A stretch of DNA of 36,534 nt, taken from assembly GCA_025363155.1 (NCBI GenBank), contig JANYEL010000191.1, positions 1-36,534 of the forward strand, written 5' to 3'. Shown here one piece after another: positions 24,028-31,844 of this stretch. The notes beneath the pieces are model-generated. The model saw only the letters and a list, made by a program, of their open reading frames with translations, did no database searches and was not told the origin of the DNA. Made by a program: the position numbers and the translations under genes. This DNA comes from Moraxellaceae bacterium (lineage in GTDB: Bacteria; Pseudomonadota; Gammaproteobacteria; Pseudomonadales; Moraxellaceae). Within the stretch, counting starts at the first letter, position 1, and each line of letters opens with the position of its first letter.

Positions 24028-24678
24028 CTACAATCCTTTCTCCACCATATCCAACAACCTTTGTCCCAACTCATCAAATTGCTTTTGATTAAGATTGCGT
24101 AATGGCCCATCAATCGCCAGCACCGCCAAACCATGCACGGTCGCCCAAGCAAAATATTCTGCTGACATTCGACGATCCGCCGTTAGTACATCAGCATCAA
24201 CCAATTTATCCAAAGCTGCACCCAGTAACTGAAATGGATTCAATCCACTTTTTCCAGCTTTGGCAGGATCAGCATCGCCTTCAACTTCATCTGATGTCGC
24301 AAACGCCGTACGGAACAATCCAGTTTCCTTAACTGCAAAGCGCAAATATCCAGTACCGACCGCACGAAGATTCGCCCGCGCCAAATCCGCTGAATTTTTC
24401 TCACCGCGCAATTTGGCTAATTCATTTTCCATAAAAACCGCGAGTGCTGATAATGATGCAGCTCGAACCGCTTCAAGCAATTGTTGTCGATTCTCGTAAT
24501 ACCGATATGCCGCATTTGGCGCAACACCGACTCGTCGCGTCACCTCGCGCAGGACAATTGCGTCTGGGCCACCATCTCGCGCAAGCGCAATTCCAGCCTC
24601 CAATAAAGCACGTTTCAAATCGCCATGACGATAAGTACTACGTGTAATTGGCGTCTTATTGGTTTTCACAGTAGTCAC
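24028..24678 (-). CDS. TetR-family transcriptional regulator
   Basis: 216 residues: N-terminal TetR DNA-binding domain (about 17-65, with LREVTRRVGVAPNAAYRYYENRQQLL as the recognition part) and a C-terminal domain of the kind ending WATVHGLAVLAIDGPL, the 'WHG' type of TetR C-terminal domain. The gene is divergent from the PhnB-like VOC gene at 24878, with two matching palindromes (24750-24792) in between. It therefore probably autoregulates and may control the VOC gene. The ligand is unknown. Confidence 0.88.
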   Translation of the reverse strand: MTTVKTNKTPITRSTYRHGDLKRALLEAGIALARDGGPDAIVLREVTRRVGVAPNAAYRYYENRQQLLEAVRAASLSALAVFMENELAKLRGEKNSADLARANLRAVGTGYLRFAVKETGLFRTAFATSDEVEGDADPAKAGKSGLNPFQLLGAALDKLVDADVLTADRRMSAEYFAWATVHGLAVLAIDGPLRNLNQKQFDELGQRLLDMVEKGL

Positions 24679-24749
24679 GCTTTAAACCTCCAGATACTCA
24701 TTACCCATAAACATGGTACACAACACTTTCATATTAAAGTACACTATTG

Positions 24750-24792
24750 TGGACAGCGTCCATTATTCGCAGTACATTATGGACAGTGTTCA
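24750..24792. promoter_or_regulatory. Twin operators between the TetR and VOC genes
   Basis: TGGAC-AGC-GTCCA (24750-24762, perfect) and TGGACAGTGTTCA (24780-24792, imperfect) are two copies of one 13-bp site with centres 30 bp apart, close to three helical turns, so two dimers would bind the same DNA face. Both copies also share an upstream AGTACA element, suggesting a local duplication. Confidence 0.6.
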
Positions 24793-24877
24793 CATTATGG
24801 CACTAAATATAAGTAATCGCTACACATAACACACCCGATTAACAAGTAATAAATTATTTATTAACAAGGAGATAATA

Positions 24878-25312
24878 ATGAAAATACAACCCTATCTATT
24901 CTTCGAAGGTCGCTGCGAAGAAGCACTCGAGTTCTATAAAACAGTACTTGGCGCAGAAATCACAATGCTCATGCGCTTCAAAGACAATCCCGAACAACCT
25001 GAGAATTGCAGCACCCCACCCGAAAACTGCCCCGCCCCAGCTGACATCGAAAACAAGGTGATGCACGCCGCTTTTCGTATCGGCGAAAGTGAACTTATGG
25101 CTTCAGATGGTCACTGCTCAGGACAAATCGCCCACCAAGGGTTTTCCTTAAGTGTGACCGCAGCTAATGAAGCCGAAGCTCAGCGACTTTTCGCAAACCT
25201 CGCCGATGGTGGTCAGGTTCAAATGCCACTCACCAAAACATTCTTCTCACCACAATTCGGTATGGTCGCAGACCGTTTTGGCGTGTCTTGGATGATTATC
25301 GTGGCGCATTAA
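24878..25312 (+). CDS. VOC-family protein, PhnB/YjdN-like
   Basis: 144 residues of the vicinal oxygen chelate fold: PYLFFEGRCEEALEFYKTVLGAE at the start and FFSPQFGMVADRFGVSWMI at the end are signatures of the PhnB/YjdN subgroup (PhnB itself is not needed for phosphonate lysis and its function is unknown). A strong AAGGAG is 6 nt before the start. A small insertion rich in Pro and Cys (PENCSTPPENCPAPAD, about 47-62) is notable. It is divergent from a TetR regulator and probably controlled by it. A role in detoxification or binding of a small molecule is possible but not shown. Confidence 0.85.
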   Translation: MKIQPYLFFEGRCEEALEFYKTVLGAEITMLMRFKDNPEQPENCSTPPENCPAPADIENKVMHAAFRIGESELMASDGHCSGQIAHQGFSLSVTAANEAEAQRLFANLADGGQVQMPLTKTFFSPQFGMVADRFGVSWMIIVAH

Positions 25313-25322
25313 CAACCCCGCA

Positions 25323-25359
25323 AACCAGACTTCTTTTGACAATCAACCGAAGTCTGGTT
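25323..25359 (+). terminator. Hairpin after the PhnB-like gene
   Basis: AACCAGACTTC (25323-25333) pairs exactly with GAAGTCTGGTT (25349-25359), an 11-bp stem with a 15-nt loop, directly after the stop codon. There is no T tract, so it may also be an mRNA stabiliser. Confidence 0.55.
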
Positions 25360-25413
25360 ATCAACTAAGCTTGGTTATCAAAATTCATCACCGTTAATGC
25401 AAAGGATTCCGTC

Positions 25414-25827
25414 ATGACGCAAGATATTTGGCTAAACCTCCCTGTAAAAAACCTCAAAAAGTCCATCGAATTTTTTATCGCAATTGGTTTTACGCAAACC
25501 TTTGGGCTAGGCAACACCGAGAAATCCGCCAGCTTCTCTATCGGTGAAAAGAAAATCGTTTTAATGTTATTTACTGAAGATGTATTCACCAGCTTCACAA
25601 ATCATGCACTTTCAAATACCACCATAGGTACAGAAGTGTTGTTTTCCTTGGGCGCTGATAGTCAAGATCAGGTCAACGACCTTGCCAATCGCGCAAAATC
25701 TGCGGGCGGAACAGTCTTCGCCGAACCTAAAGAATCGAATGGATTCATGTATGGATGTGGTTTTAGCGATCCTGACGGTCATCGCTGGAATGTACTTTTT
25801 ATGGATACAAGCAAAATACCGCATTAG
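25414..25827 (+). CDS. VOC-family protein, glyoxalase/bleomycin-resistance-like
   Basis: 137 residues with a VOC fold: WLNLPVKNLKKSIEFFIAIGF at the start, FAEPKESNGFMYGCGFSDPDGHRWNVLFMD at the end. The DPDGHRW motif is typical of lactoylglutathione-lyase-related proteins. AAAGGA is 8 nt before the ATG. It follows the PhnB-like gene after a hairpin and has the same strand, so the two may be a paralogous pair. Family members bind metals and small hydrophobic or reactive molecules; which one is unknown. Confidence 0.85.
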   Translation: MTQDIWLNLPVKNLKKSIEFFIAIGFTQTFGLGNTEKSASFSIGEKKIVLMLFTEDVFTSFTNHALSNTTIGTEVLFSLGADSQDQVNDLANRAKSAGGTVFAEPKESNGFMYGCGFSDPDGHRWNVLFMDTSKIPH

Positions 25828-25940
25828 CAATAACCTGCGAATCGCCCTCTTTTTCTCGATCAATCGATAACACAACTTATTTTCAGCAGAAAAAAATTAA
25901 TATGTCTCATCAGTAAAATTCACTATATTTCAATTCATTT

Positions 25941-25974
25941 AATCTTGACTAAATTAGTCGGGATTAAGTAAAAT
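25941..25974 (+). promoter_or_regulatory. iscR promoter with type 1 IscR site
   Basis: The dyad CTTGACTAAATTAGTCGGG (within 25941-25965) matches the core of the Escherichia coli type 1 IscR consensus: GACT, five A/T-rich bases, AGTC, with the flanking pyrimidines and purines. TTGACT (25945-25950) also serves as the -35 box, and TAAAAT (25969-25974), 18 bp later, as the -10. [2Fe-2S]-IscR bound here would block RNA polymerase, giving feedback control of the whole operon. Confidence 0.85.
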
Positions 25975-26031
25975 ACGCTCAATCCATTTAACTTATTTAA
26001 GTTAATCATCTTCTGGGAACGGAACCAGCCC

Positions 26032-26517
26032 ATGCGCTTAACTACGCGCGGTCGCTACGCCGTGACTGCCCTACTCGATTTGGCACTTCAAGCTTCTCTT
26101 GATGAGCAGCCGATTACGCTTGCAGAAATTGCAGAGCGTCAGTCGATCTCTATTGCTTACCTTGAACAACTTTTTAGCAAGCTCAAGCGTAGTGGCATCG
26201 TTTCCAGTAGCCGTGGCGCAATGGGTGGCTATCGTTTAGCCAAACCGAGCCACGAAATCGCGATTCTCGACATTATTGAAGCGGTGAATGAATCTGTCGA
26301 TGCAACGATGTGCGAAGGTCAAGGCAACTGCCGTAAAGGCGCTAAATGCATTACCCACGACCTTTGGCATGACTTATCTACCCAAATTGAAAGTTATTTG
26401 TCTGGTGTCACGATTGCGGATTTGGTTGCCAAGTCTGGCGTTTCCAGCAGTGATACCCATGTGATTGCCGATTTATTACCGCAATCCAGACCACAATCAG
26501 CGGTATCGATGTCGTAA
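26032..26517 (+). CDS. iscR: Fe-S cluster-sensing transcriptional regulator IscR
   Basis: 161 residues, Rrf2 family. The N-terminal winged helix (MRLTTRGRYAVTALLDLAL, with SIAYLEQLFSKLKRSGIVSS and RGAMGGYRLA) is followed by the cluster ligands Cys94, Cys100 and Cys106 plus His109, each shifted by two from E. coli Cys92/98/104 and His107. The holo form represses the isc operon through the type 1 site at 25941; apo and holo forms can regulate type 2 sites elsewhere. It is the first gene of the operon, 73 bp before iscS. Confidence 0.97.
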   Translation: MRLTTRGRYAVTALLDLALQASLDEQPITLAEIAERQSISIAYLEQLFSKLKRSGIVSSSRGAMGGYRLAKPSHEIAILDIIEAVNESVDATMCEGQGNCRKGAKCITHDLWHDLSTQIESYLSGVTIADLVAKSGVSSSDTHVIADLLPQSRPQSAVSMS

Positions 26518-26590
26518 TACCTGTTTTAGATGTAATAGTGAATTTTGTTAAATACTGTTTTTAAATGATTTGTTTGAATGAGTGCTTGAT

Positions 26591-27808
26591 ATGAAACGTC
26601 CAATTTATCTTGATTATGCTGCGACAACACCTGTTGATCCGCGTGTTGCCGCGCGAATGATGCAGTTTCTGACGTTGGATGGTGATTTCGGTAACCCTGC
26701 ATCGCGTTCACACGGCTACGGCTGGCAAGCTGAAGAAGCGGTTGAACACGCACGCGAACAAGTCGCAAATCTCGTTCATGCTGATCCTCGCGAAATCGTT
26801 TGGACTTCTGGTGCAACTGAATCAAACAACTTGGCAATCAAAGGCGTTGCGCATTTCTATGCGAAGAAAGGCAAGCACGTCATTACCAGCAAAATTGAAC
26901 ATAAATCAGTACTTGATCCATTCCGTCAGCTCGAAGACGAAGGTTTTGAAGTCACTTACCTCGATCCAGAACCAGGTACTGGTCTGATTCGCCCAGAAGT
27001 TGTTGCTGCTGCATTCCGTGATGACACCATCATGGTTTCATTGATGATGGTGAACAACGAACTCGGTACGATTACTGATGTTGCAGCGATTGGTGAATTA
27101 ACTCGCGCTCGTGGTATTTACCTCCATGTGGATGCTGCACAAGCAACGGGTAAAGTTGAAATCGATCTATCGACCTTGAAAGTTGATTTGATGAGCTTTT
27201 CAGCACACAAAACTTACGGCCCGAAAGGCATTGGCGCGCTGTTTGTACGCCGCTCGCCTCGCGTTCGCTTACAAGCACAGATGCACGGTGGCGGTCATGA
27301 GCGCGGCATGCGTTCTGGCACACTCCCAACCCACCAAATCGTGGGCATGGGCGAAGCATTTGAAATCGCTGGCAAAGAAATGGTTGCTGAACAAGCCCGT
27401 TTAAAAGTTTTACGCGACGAACTATGGCAAGGCCTACATACACTTGAAGAAGTGTATTTGAATGGCGACGCGGTTCAACGTGTGGCAAATAATTTGAACG
27501 TCAGCTTCAACTTTGTTGAAGGCGAATCATTGATGATGGCACTGAAAGATCTTGCGGTTTCTAGTGGTTCTGCATGTACTTCTGCAACGCTTGAGCCTTC
27601 ATATGTGCTTCGTGCGTTGGGCTTGTCTGATGAAATGGCGCATAGCTCGATTCGTTTCAGTATGGGTCGCTTCACGACGAAAGAAGAAGTCGATCAAGTA
27701 CTTGATTTCGCAAAATTTGCAGTAGATAAACTGCGTGCACTGTCTCCACTGTGGGATATGCATCAAGAAGGCATTGATCTGTCTACCGTTGAGTGGGCAG
27801 AACACTGA
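26591..27808 (+). CDS. iscS: Cysteine desulfurase IscS
   Basis: 405 residues from ATG at 26591 ([19 protein letters not shown], as in E. coli, 404 residues); an in-frame GTG at 26582 would add three residues. PLP-dependent, fold type [15 protein letters not shown] holds the Schiff-base Lys, [10 protein letters not shown] the stacking His, and [17 protein letters not shown] the catalytic Cys loop. The enzyme converts cysteine to alanine and passes persulfide sulfur to IscU and to tRNA thiolation proteins. The ribosome binding site is weak, which may lower its translation relative to iscU, whose site is strong. Confidence 0.98.
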   Translation: MKRPIYLDYAATTPVDPRVAARMMQFLTLDGDFGNPASRSHGYGWQAEEAVEHAREQVANLVHADPREIVWTSGATESNNLAIKGVAHFYAKKGKHVITSKIEHKSVLDPFRQLEDEGFEVTYLDPEPGTGLIRPEVVAAAFRDDTIMVSLMMVNNELGTITDVAAIGELTRARGIYLHVDAAQATGKVEIDLSTLKVDLMSFSAHKTYGPKGIGALFVRRSPRVRLQAQMHGGGHERGMRSGTLPTHQIVGMGEAFEIAGKEMVAEQARLKVLRDELWQGLHTLEEVYLNGDAVQRVANNLNVSFNFVEGESLMMALKDLAVSSGSACTSATLEPSYVLRALGLSDEMAHSSIRFSMGRFTTKEEVDQVLDFAKFAVDKLRALSPLWDMHQEGIDLSTVEWAEH

Positions 27809-27822
27809 TTTAGAAAGAATTA

Positions 27823-27858
27823 ATAGTTACATGCTACTTTCAAGAAACGTGTAACTAT
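27823..27858 (+). repeat. Hairpin just after iscS
   Basis: ATAGTTACA (27823-27831) pairs exactly with TGTAACTAT (27850-27858), a 9-bp stem with an 18-nt loop, 14 nt beyond the iscS stop. No T tract follows, so it is more likely an RNA stability or processing element than a terminator. Confidence 0.55.
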
Positions 27859-27886
27859 ACAAAATGCGGTAGAAACACAATTTAAC

Positions 27887-27960
27887 GGGGAATCACCACT
27901 GAAATCATCAGCAATGATCCCCATATATTAGATAGACGCTACTCATCCCCATTTAGGGGA
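27887..27960 (+). promoter_or_regulatory. Mutually exclusive hairpins before iscU
   Basis: GGGGA (27887-27891, extendable to 8 bp with a bulged A) pairs with the TCCCC at 27918-27922. A second TCCCC (27946-27950) pairs with GGGGA at 27956-27960 across loop ATTTA. The arms are interchangeable, so 27887 could pair with either TCCCC and 27956 likewise. The last hairpin ends 5 nt before the iscU ribosome binding site. This could set iscU translation or mark a processing point; inference only. Confidence 0.45.
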
Positions 27961-27976
27961 AAACAGGAGACGTATC

Positions 27977-28372
27977 ATGGCATATAGCGACAAGGTCATC
28001 GACCATTACGAAAATCCACGCAATGTTGGCGTGCTTGACAAAAACTCTGCTGATGTCGGTACTGGCATGGTTGGCGCACCCGCATGTGGTGATGTCATGC
28101 GCCTTCAAATCCAAGTCAATGACGCGGGCATTATCGAAGACGCTCGTTTCAAAACTTACGGTTGCGGTTCTGCAATTGCATCGAGTTCATTGGTGACTGA
28201 ATGGCTTAAGGGTAAAAACCTTGACGAAGCCAGCCAAATCAAAAACTCAGCAATTGCTGAAGAATTGGCATTACCACCAGTTAAGATCCACTGTTCAGTG
28301 CTCGCTGAAGATGCGATCAAAGCGGCGATTCAAGACTATCGCAGCAAAAAACAAGCGCAAGAAACGGTTTAA
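27977..28372 (+). CDS. iscU: Fe-S cluster scaffold protein IscU
   Basis: 131 residues (E. coli 128). Cluster ligands Cys37, Cys63 and Cys106 are present with Asp39 and His105, and LPPVK at 99-103 is the HscA-binding motif. It accepts sulfur from IscS and builds [2Fe-2S] clusters in the cytoplasm. AGGAGA 6 nt before the ATG is strong. A 168-bp structured gap separates it from iscS, longer than usual for this operon. Confidence 0.98.
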   Translation: MAYSDKVIDHYENPRNVGVLDKNSADVGTGMVGAPACGDVMRLQIQVNDAGIIEDARFKTYGCGSAIASSSLVTEWLKGKNLDEASQIKNSAIAEELALPPVKIHCSVLAEDAIKAAIQDYRSKKQAQETV

Positions 28373-28519
28373 CGTTTTAGAGCCATGGATTAAACAGACT
28401 ACTTAGCTTGAAAATTTGAGTTAAGTTTTGCTGTGCAGTTGATTGATCAAGTTGTAGCCGCTCTATAAAACGAGCAACGAACTTCTTGTTTTAAAAAGTA
28501 TGCAGTAGGAGTAATTCCG

Positions 28520-28867
28520 ATGACAGAAGCAACAACGACAACCGCAGGTGTTAGCCTGAGTGAGCGCGCGGCGACGCATGTGCGTGATTATTTAACGCAT
28601 CGCGGTAAAGGCGAAGGTATTCGTGTCGGCGTGAAAACATCAGGTTGCTCTGGCCTCGCCTATGTCCTTGAGTTTGTTGATCAAGTTGATCCACATGATC
28701 AGAAATTTCAAGCGCATGGCGTCAATGTTTTTATCGACCCAAAAAGCTTGGTTTATCTTGATGGTCTAGAAATGGACTATGTCAAGGATGGCTTGAATGA
28801 AGGCTTTCGCTTTGAAAACCCAAATAAAACTGGCGAATGTGGTTGCGGCGAGTCATTCACCGTTTAA
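28520..28867 (+). CDS. iscA: A-type Fe-S carrier IscA
   Basis: 115 residues (E. coli IscA 107; the extra residues are an N-terminal TEATTTTAG tail). The three conserved cysteines are Cys43 (KTSGCSGL), Cys107 and Cys109 (GECGCGESF). A-type carriers receive clusters from IscU and pass them to apo-proteins, particularly 4Fe-4S enzymes. TAGGAG 8 nt before the ATG is a good ribosome binding site. It is 147 bp after iscU. An ErpA assignment is less likely given its position inside the isc operon. Confidence 0.95.
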   Translation: MTEATTTTAGVSLSERAATHVRDYLTHRGKGEGIRVGVKTSGCSGLAYVLEFVDQVDPHDQKFQAHGVNVFIDPKSLVYLDGLEMDYVKDGLNEGFRFENPNKTGECGCGESFTV

Positions 28868-28940
28868 TTTATTTTTGTTTGTGTTGATCAGCTTAATGAT
28901 TAATCGCAACGTTAGTGCGCGCTTATAGCAGGAATGTGTT

Positions 28941-29462
28941 TTGAATTTTTTTGAATTATTCGACCTAGCTCCCTCATTTGATCTTGATTTAAGTCAATTG
29001 ACGACACGCTATCGCGCGCTACAGCGCCAATATCACCCCGATCAGCTTCAACAAACGCAATCAAATTCAGATCAAGCGGTACTCGCACAACTTCAGCAAT
29101 CTGCTAAGGTGAATACCGCTTACGACACCTTGCGTATCGCTGCAAAACGCGCTGTATATCTGCTGGAACTTAAGAAACAAGCGATCTCTTTAGAGCAATC
29201 GATTGGTGATATCGAGTTCTTGCAAAGTGCGCTCGAAGTTCGCGAACAACTCGATGAAGTCGATTCACCAGAAGCCATAGAAGGCTTACGCAGTGAAATT
29301 AATCAATGGATTCAAGCCTTATCCAATGAATTTAGAATCGATTACGCGGAAGAAGATTGGGCAGAAGCCCGTGATACCTGCCGTAAACTGGCCTTTATGC
29401 AAAAAATTCTGAATGACATAGATTCTGCTGAAGACCAATTTGATGATTTAGAAGATTTTTAA
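28941..29462 (+). CDS. hscB: Fe-S co-chaperone HscB
   Basis: 173 residues, J-protein. HPD in QYHPDQL (about residues 32-37) is the J-domain motif that stimulates HscA ATPase; the C-terminal helical domain binds IscU. The start appears to be TTG at 28941 (NFFELFDLAPSF aligns with other HscB starts) behind AGGA at 7 nt; the ATG at 28934 is out of frame. A TTG start suggests low expression relative to neighbours. Confidence 0.95.
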   Translation: MNFFELFDLAPSFDLDLSQLTTRYRALQRQYHPDQLQQTQSNSDQAVLAQLQQSAKVNTAYDTLRIAAKRAVYLLELKKQAISLEQSIGDIEFLQSALEVREQLDEVDSPEAIEGLRSEINQWIQALSNEFRIDYAEEDWAEARDTCRKLAFMQKILNDIDSAEDQFDDLEDF

Positions 29463-29467
29463 TGGTA

Positions 29468-29504
29468 CGAGCCTGATTCATAACGAATCGCTCGCTCCTT
29501 TTAC
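29468..29504 (+). repeat. Hairpin between hscB and hscA
   Basis: CGAGC-CT-GATTC (29468-29479) pairs with GAATC-GCTCG (29485-29494) with a 2-nt bulge and loop ATAAC, followed by CTCCTTTT. This resembles a weak terminator and could reduce read-through into hscA. Confidence 0.4.
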
Positions 29505-29531
29505 TCATATTTTGTAGGATTTAATCGCGCA

Positions 29532-31421
29532 ATGGCTTTGCTCCAGATTGCAGAACCCGGTCAAACCACAGCACCGCATCAACATCGCCTTGCGGTAGGC
29601 ATCGACCTCGGAACAACCCATTCCCTCGTCGCGACTGTCCGTTCGGGTCGCCCTGCGATTCTTGCCGATGAAAATGGCGCACTTCTATTACCCTCTGTTG
29701 TGCATTATCAACTGACTGGCAATGAAGATAATCTCACGCCACAAACCGTTGTCGGTCACAAAGCCTTAGAAGTCGCGGTTTCAGACCCAACCAACACCTT
29801 GATTTCTGTAAAACGCTTCATGGGTCGCTCAAAAAACGACATCAAATTTGATCATCCTTACGTATTGGTCGGTCAAGCAGACGAAATGCCTGCTTTCGTG
29901 ACCGCCCAAGGTCGTAAAACTCCGATTGAAGTCTCTGCTGATATCCTGAAAACATTACGTATTCGTGCTGAAAAAGCCCTTGGTGGTGATCTCATTGGTG
30001 CAGTGATTACCGTTCCTGCATATTTTGATGAAGCACAGCGCCAAGCAACGCGCGAAGCCGCACAACACGCAGGCATTAACGTATTACGCTTGCTGAATGA
30101 ACCGACCGCAGCAGCGATCGCTTACGGTTTAGATCATATTGACCAAAACCAAGATCCGGTGAGTGACGAAGAACGTATTCAAGTCATCTATGACTTTGGT
30201 GGGGGTACATTTGATGTGTCCGTACTTCGCCTCAGTAAAGGTGTCTTTGAAGTCCTCGCCACAGGTGGGCACACTGCGCTCGGTGGCGATGACATTGATC
30301 GCCTCATTGTTGGCTGGTTTATCGAACAAACTGGACAAGCAAATTCTTCTCCTGCTGAGCAACAAGCGCTACTAAAAGCTGCACGACAAGCAAAAGAAGC
30401 GCTAAGTATTCAAGAAAACGTTACTGTAACAGTGAATGAAAAACTATTAACGTTAACTGTAACGGTTTTTGAAGAACTGATTAAACCATTGATTGATCGT
30501 ACTTTAGCGGTTTGCAAGCGTGTCTTGCGTGATGCCAAACGTAAAGTTGAAAACGTTGATGCCGTTGTTCTGGTGGGTGGTTCTACACGTATTCCAGCTA
30601 TCCAGCGCAGTGTTGAACAACTATTTCAGCGCACACCGCTCTGCACACTAGATCCAGATCAAGTTGTTGCATTAGGTGCTGCAATTTCTGCTGATCAACT
30701 GGTCGGCAATGGCAAAGATGGCGCATTATTACTCGACGTCACACCGCTTTCGCTCGGTTTAGAAACCATGGGCGGTTTGGTTGAGCGTTTAATTCCGCGT
30801 AACTCGCCTATTCCGATTGTTCGCCAGCAAGAATTTACGACCTATAAAGATGGTCAAACCGCGATGCTCATTCACGTTTTACAAGGTGAGCGTGAAACTG
30901 TTGAGCATAATCGCTCATTAGGCCGCTTTGAATTGCGTGGTATTCCACCAATGATGGCTGGCGCAGCGCGGATTATGGTGAGCTTTCAGATTGATGCAGA
31001 CGGTTTACTCTCTGTTTCAGCGCGTGAAACTACGACAGGCATTCAAAGCGACATCGTGATCAAACCTTCTTATGGTTTATCACACATTGATGCTGAACGC
31101 TTTCTGACTGAAAGCTTTAAAAATGCTCAAGAAGATAAAGACTTACGTAATTTACTTGAAGCGAAAGTCGAAGTTGAACGTGAATTGATGGCACTCGAAC
31201 AAGCCATTATCCAAGATCAAGACTTATTGACTGCGGAAGAACTCGATTCGTTACATGTATCGATTGCATTCTTAAAAGATGCACTAAATACCGATCAACT
31301 TGCCAATATCCAGGCATGTACCAATCAATTAAAGGTCCATAGCGATGCTTTCGCGGCAATGCGTATGAATCGTAGTGTAAGCAAAGCATTGAAAGGTACT
31401 TCACTAACAGATTGGCGTTAA
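29532..31421 (+). CDS. hscA: Hsp70-type chaperone HscA
   Basis: 629 residues (E. coli 616). ATPase domain with [15 protein letters not shown] (DLGTT at 25-29), [43 protein letters not shown] and [14 protein letters not shown]. The substrate-binding domain begins near [14 protein letters not shown]. It binds the LPPVK of IscU with help from HscB and drives cluster transfer with ATP. It lies between hscB and fdx as usual. GTAGGA lies upstream of the ATG. Confidence 0.98.
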   Translation: MALLQIAEPGQTTAPHQHRLAVGIDLGTTHSLVATVRSGRPAILADENGALLLPSVVHYQLTGNEDNLTPQTVVGHKALEVAVSDPTNTLISVKRFMGRSKNDIKFDHPYVLVGQADEMPAFVTAQGRKTPIEVSADILKTLRIRAEKALGGDLIGAVITVPAYFDEAQRQATREAAQHAGINVLRLLNEPTAAAIAYGLDHIDQNQDPVSDEERIQVIYDFGGGTFDVSVLRLSKGVFEVLATGGHTALGGDDIDRLIVGWFIEQTGQANSSPAEQQALLKAARQAKEALSIQENVTVTVNEKLLTLTVTVFEELIKPLIDRTLAVCKRVLRDAKRKVENVDAVVLVGGSTRIPAIQRSVEQLFQRTPLCTLDPDQVVALGAAISADQLVGNGKDGALLLDVTPLSLGLETMGGLVERLIPRNSPIPIVRQQEFTTYKDGQTAMLIHVLQGERETVEHNRSLGRFELRGIPPMMAGAARIMVSFQIDADGLLSVSARETTTGIQSDIVIKPSYGLSHIDAERFLTESFKNAQEDKDLRNLLEAKVEVERELMALEQAIIQDQDLLTAEELDSLHVSIAFLKDALNTDQLANIQACTNQLKVHSDAFAAMRMNRSVSKALKGTSLTDWR

Positions 31422-31469
31422 TAGAACACCACAGACTTAAATGCATTCGAACGAATTGGAAGTTTATAA

Positions 31470-31808
31470 ATGACACGTATTACAGTAATGCCACATGCTC
31501 AGTTTTGCCCACAAGGTGCTGAGTTTGAAGCCGATAAAGAGAAAAACCTCTGTCAACAACTGCTTGATAATGGCGTAAAAATTGAGCACGCTTGCGACAT
31601 GTCGGCCGCTTGTACGACTTGCCATGTGGTTGTTCGTGAAGGATTTAACTCTCTTGAAGAAATGGACGATGTCGAAGCAGACTTGCTTGATCGTGCTTGG
31701 GGCTTAGAGCCTGACTCACGTCTATCTTGCCAAATGAAAGTAGCAGACAAAGATCTTATTATTGAAATACCTCGCTATACAATCAACCACGCTTCTGAAA
31801 AGCATTAA
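31470..31808 (+). CDS. fdx: ISC-type [2Fe-2S] ferredoxin
   Basis: 112 residues. Cys42, Cys48, Cys51 (ACDMSAACTTCH) and Cys87 (LSCQM) coordinate the [2Fe-2S] cluster in the adrenodoxin-like pattern of Fdx. It donates electrons in cluster assembly, probably to IscS-IscU. It is the last gene of the operon; iscX, which follows fdx in E. coli, is absent, and the next gene is on the other strand. Confidence 0.97.
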   Translation: MTRITVMPHAQFCPQGAEFEADKEKNLCQQLLDNGVKIEHACDMSAACTTCHVVVREGFNSLEEMDDVEADLLDRAWGLEPDSRLSCQMKVADKDLIIEIPRYTINHASEKH

Positions 31809-31844
31809 TATCTAAATAATATAATGCTTTAGATCGTTGTATTG

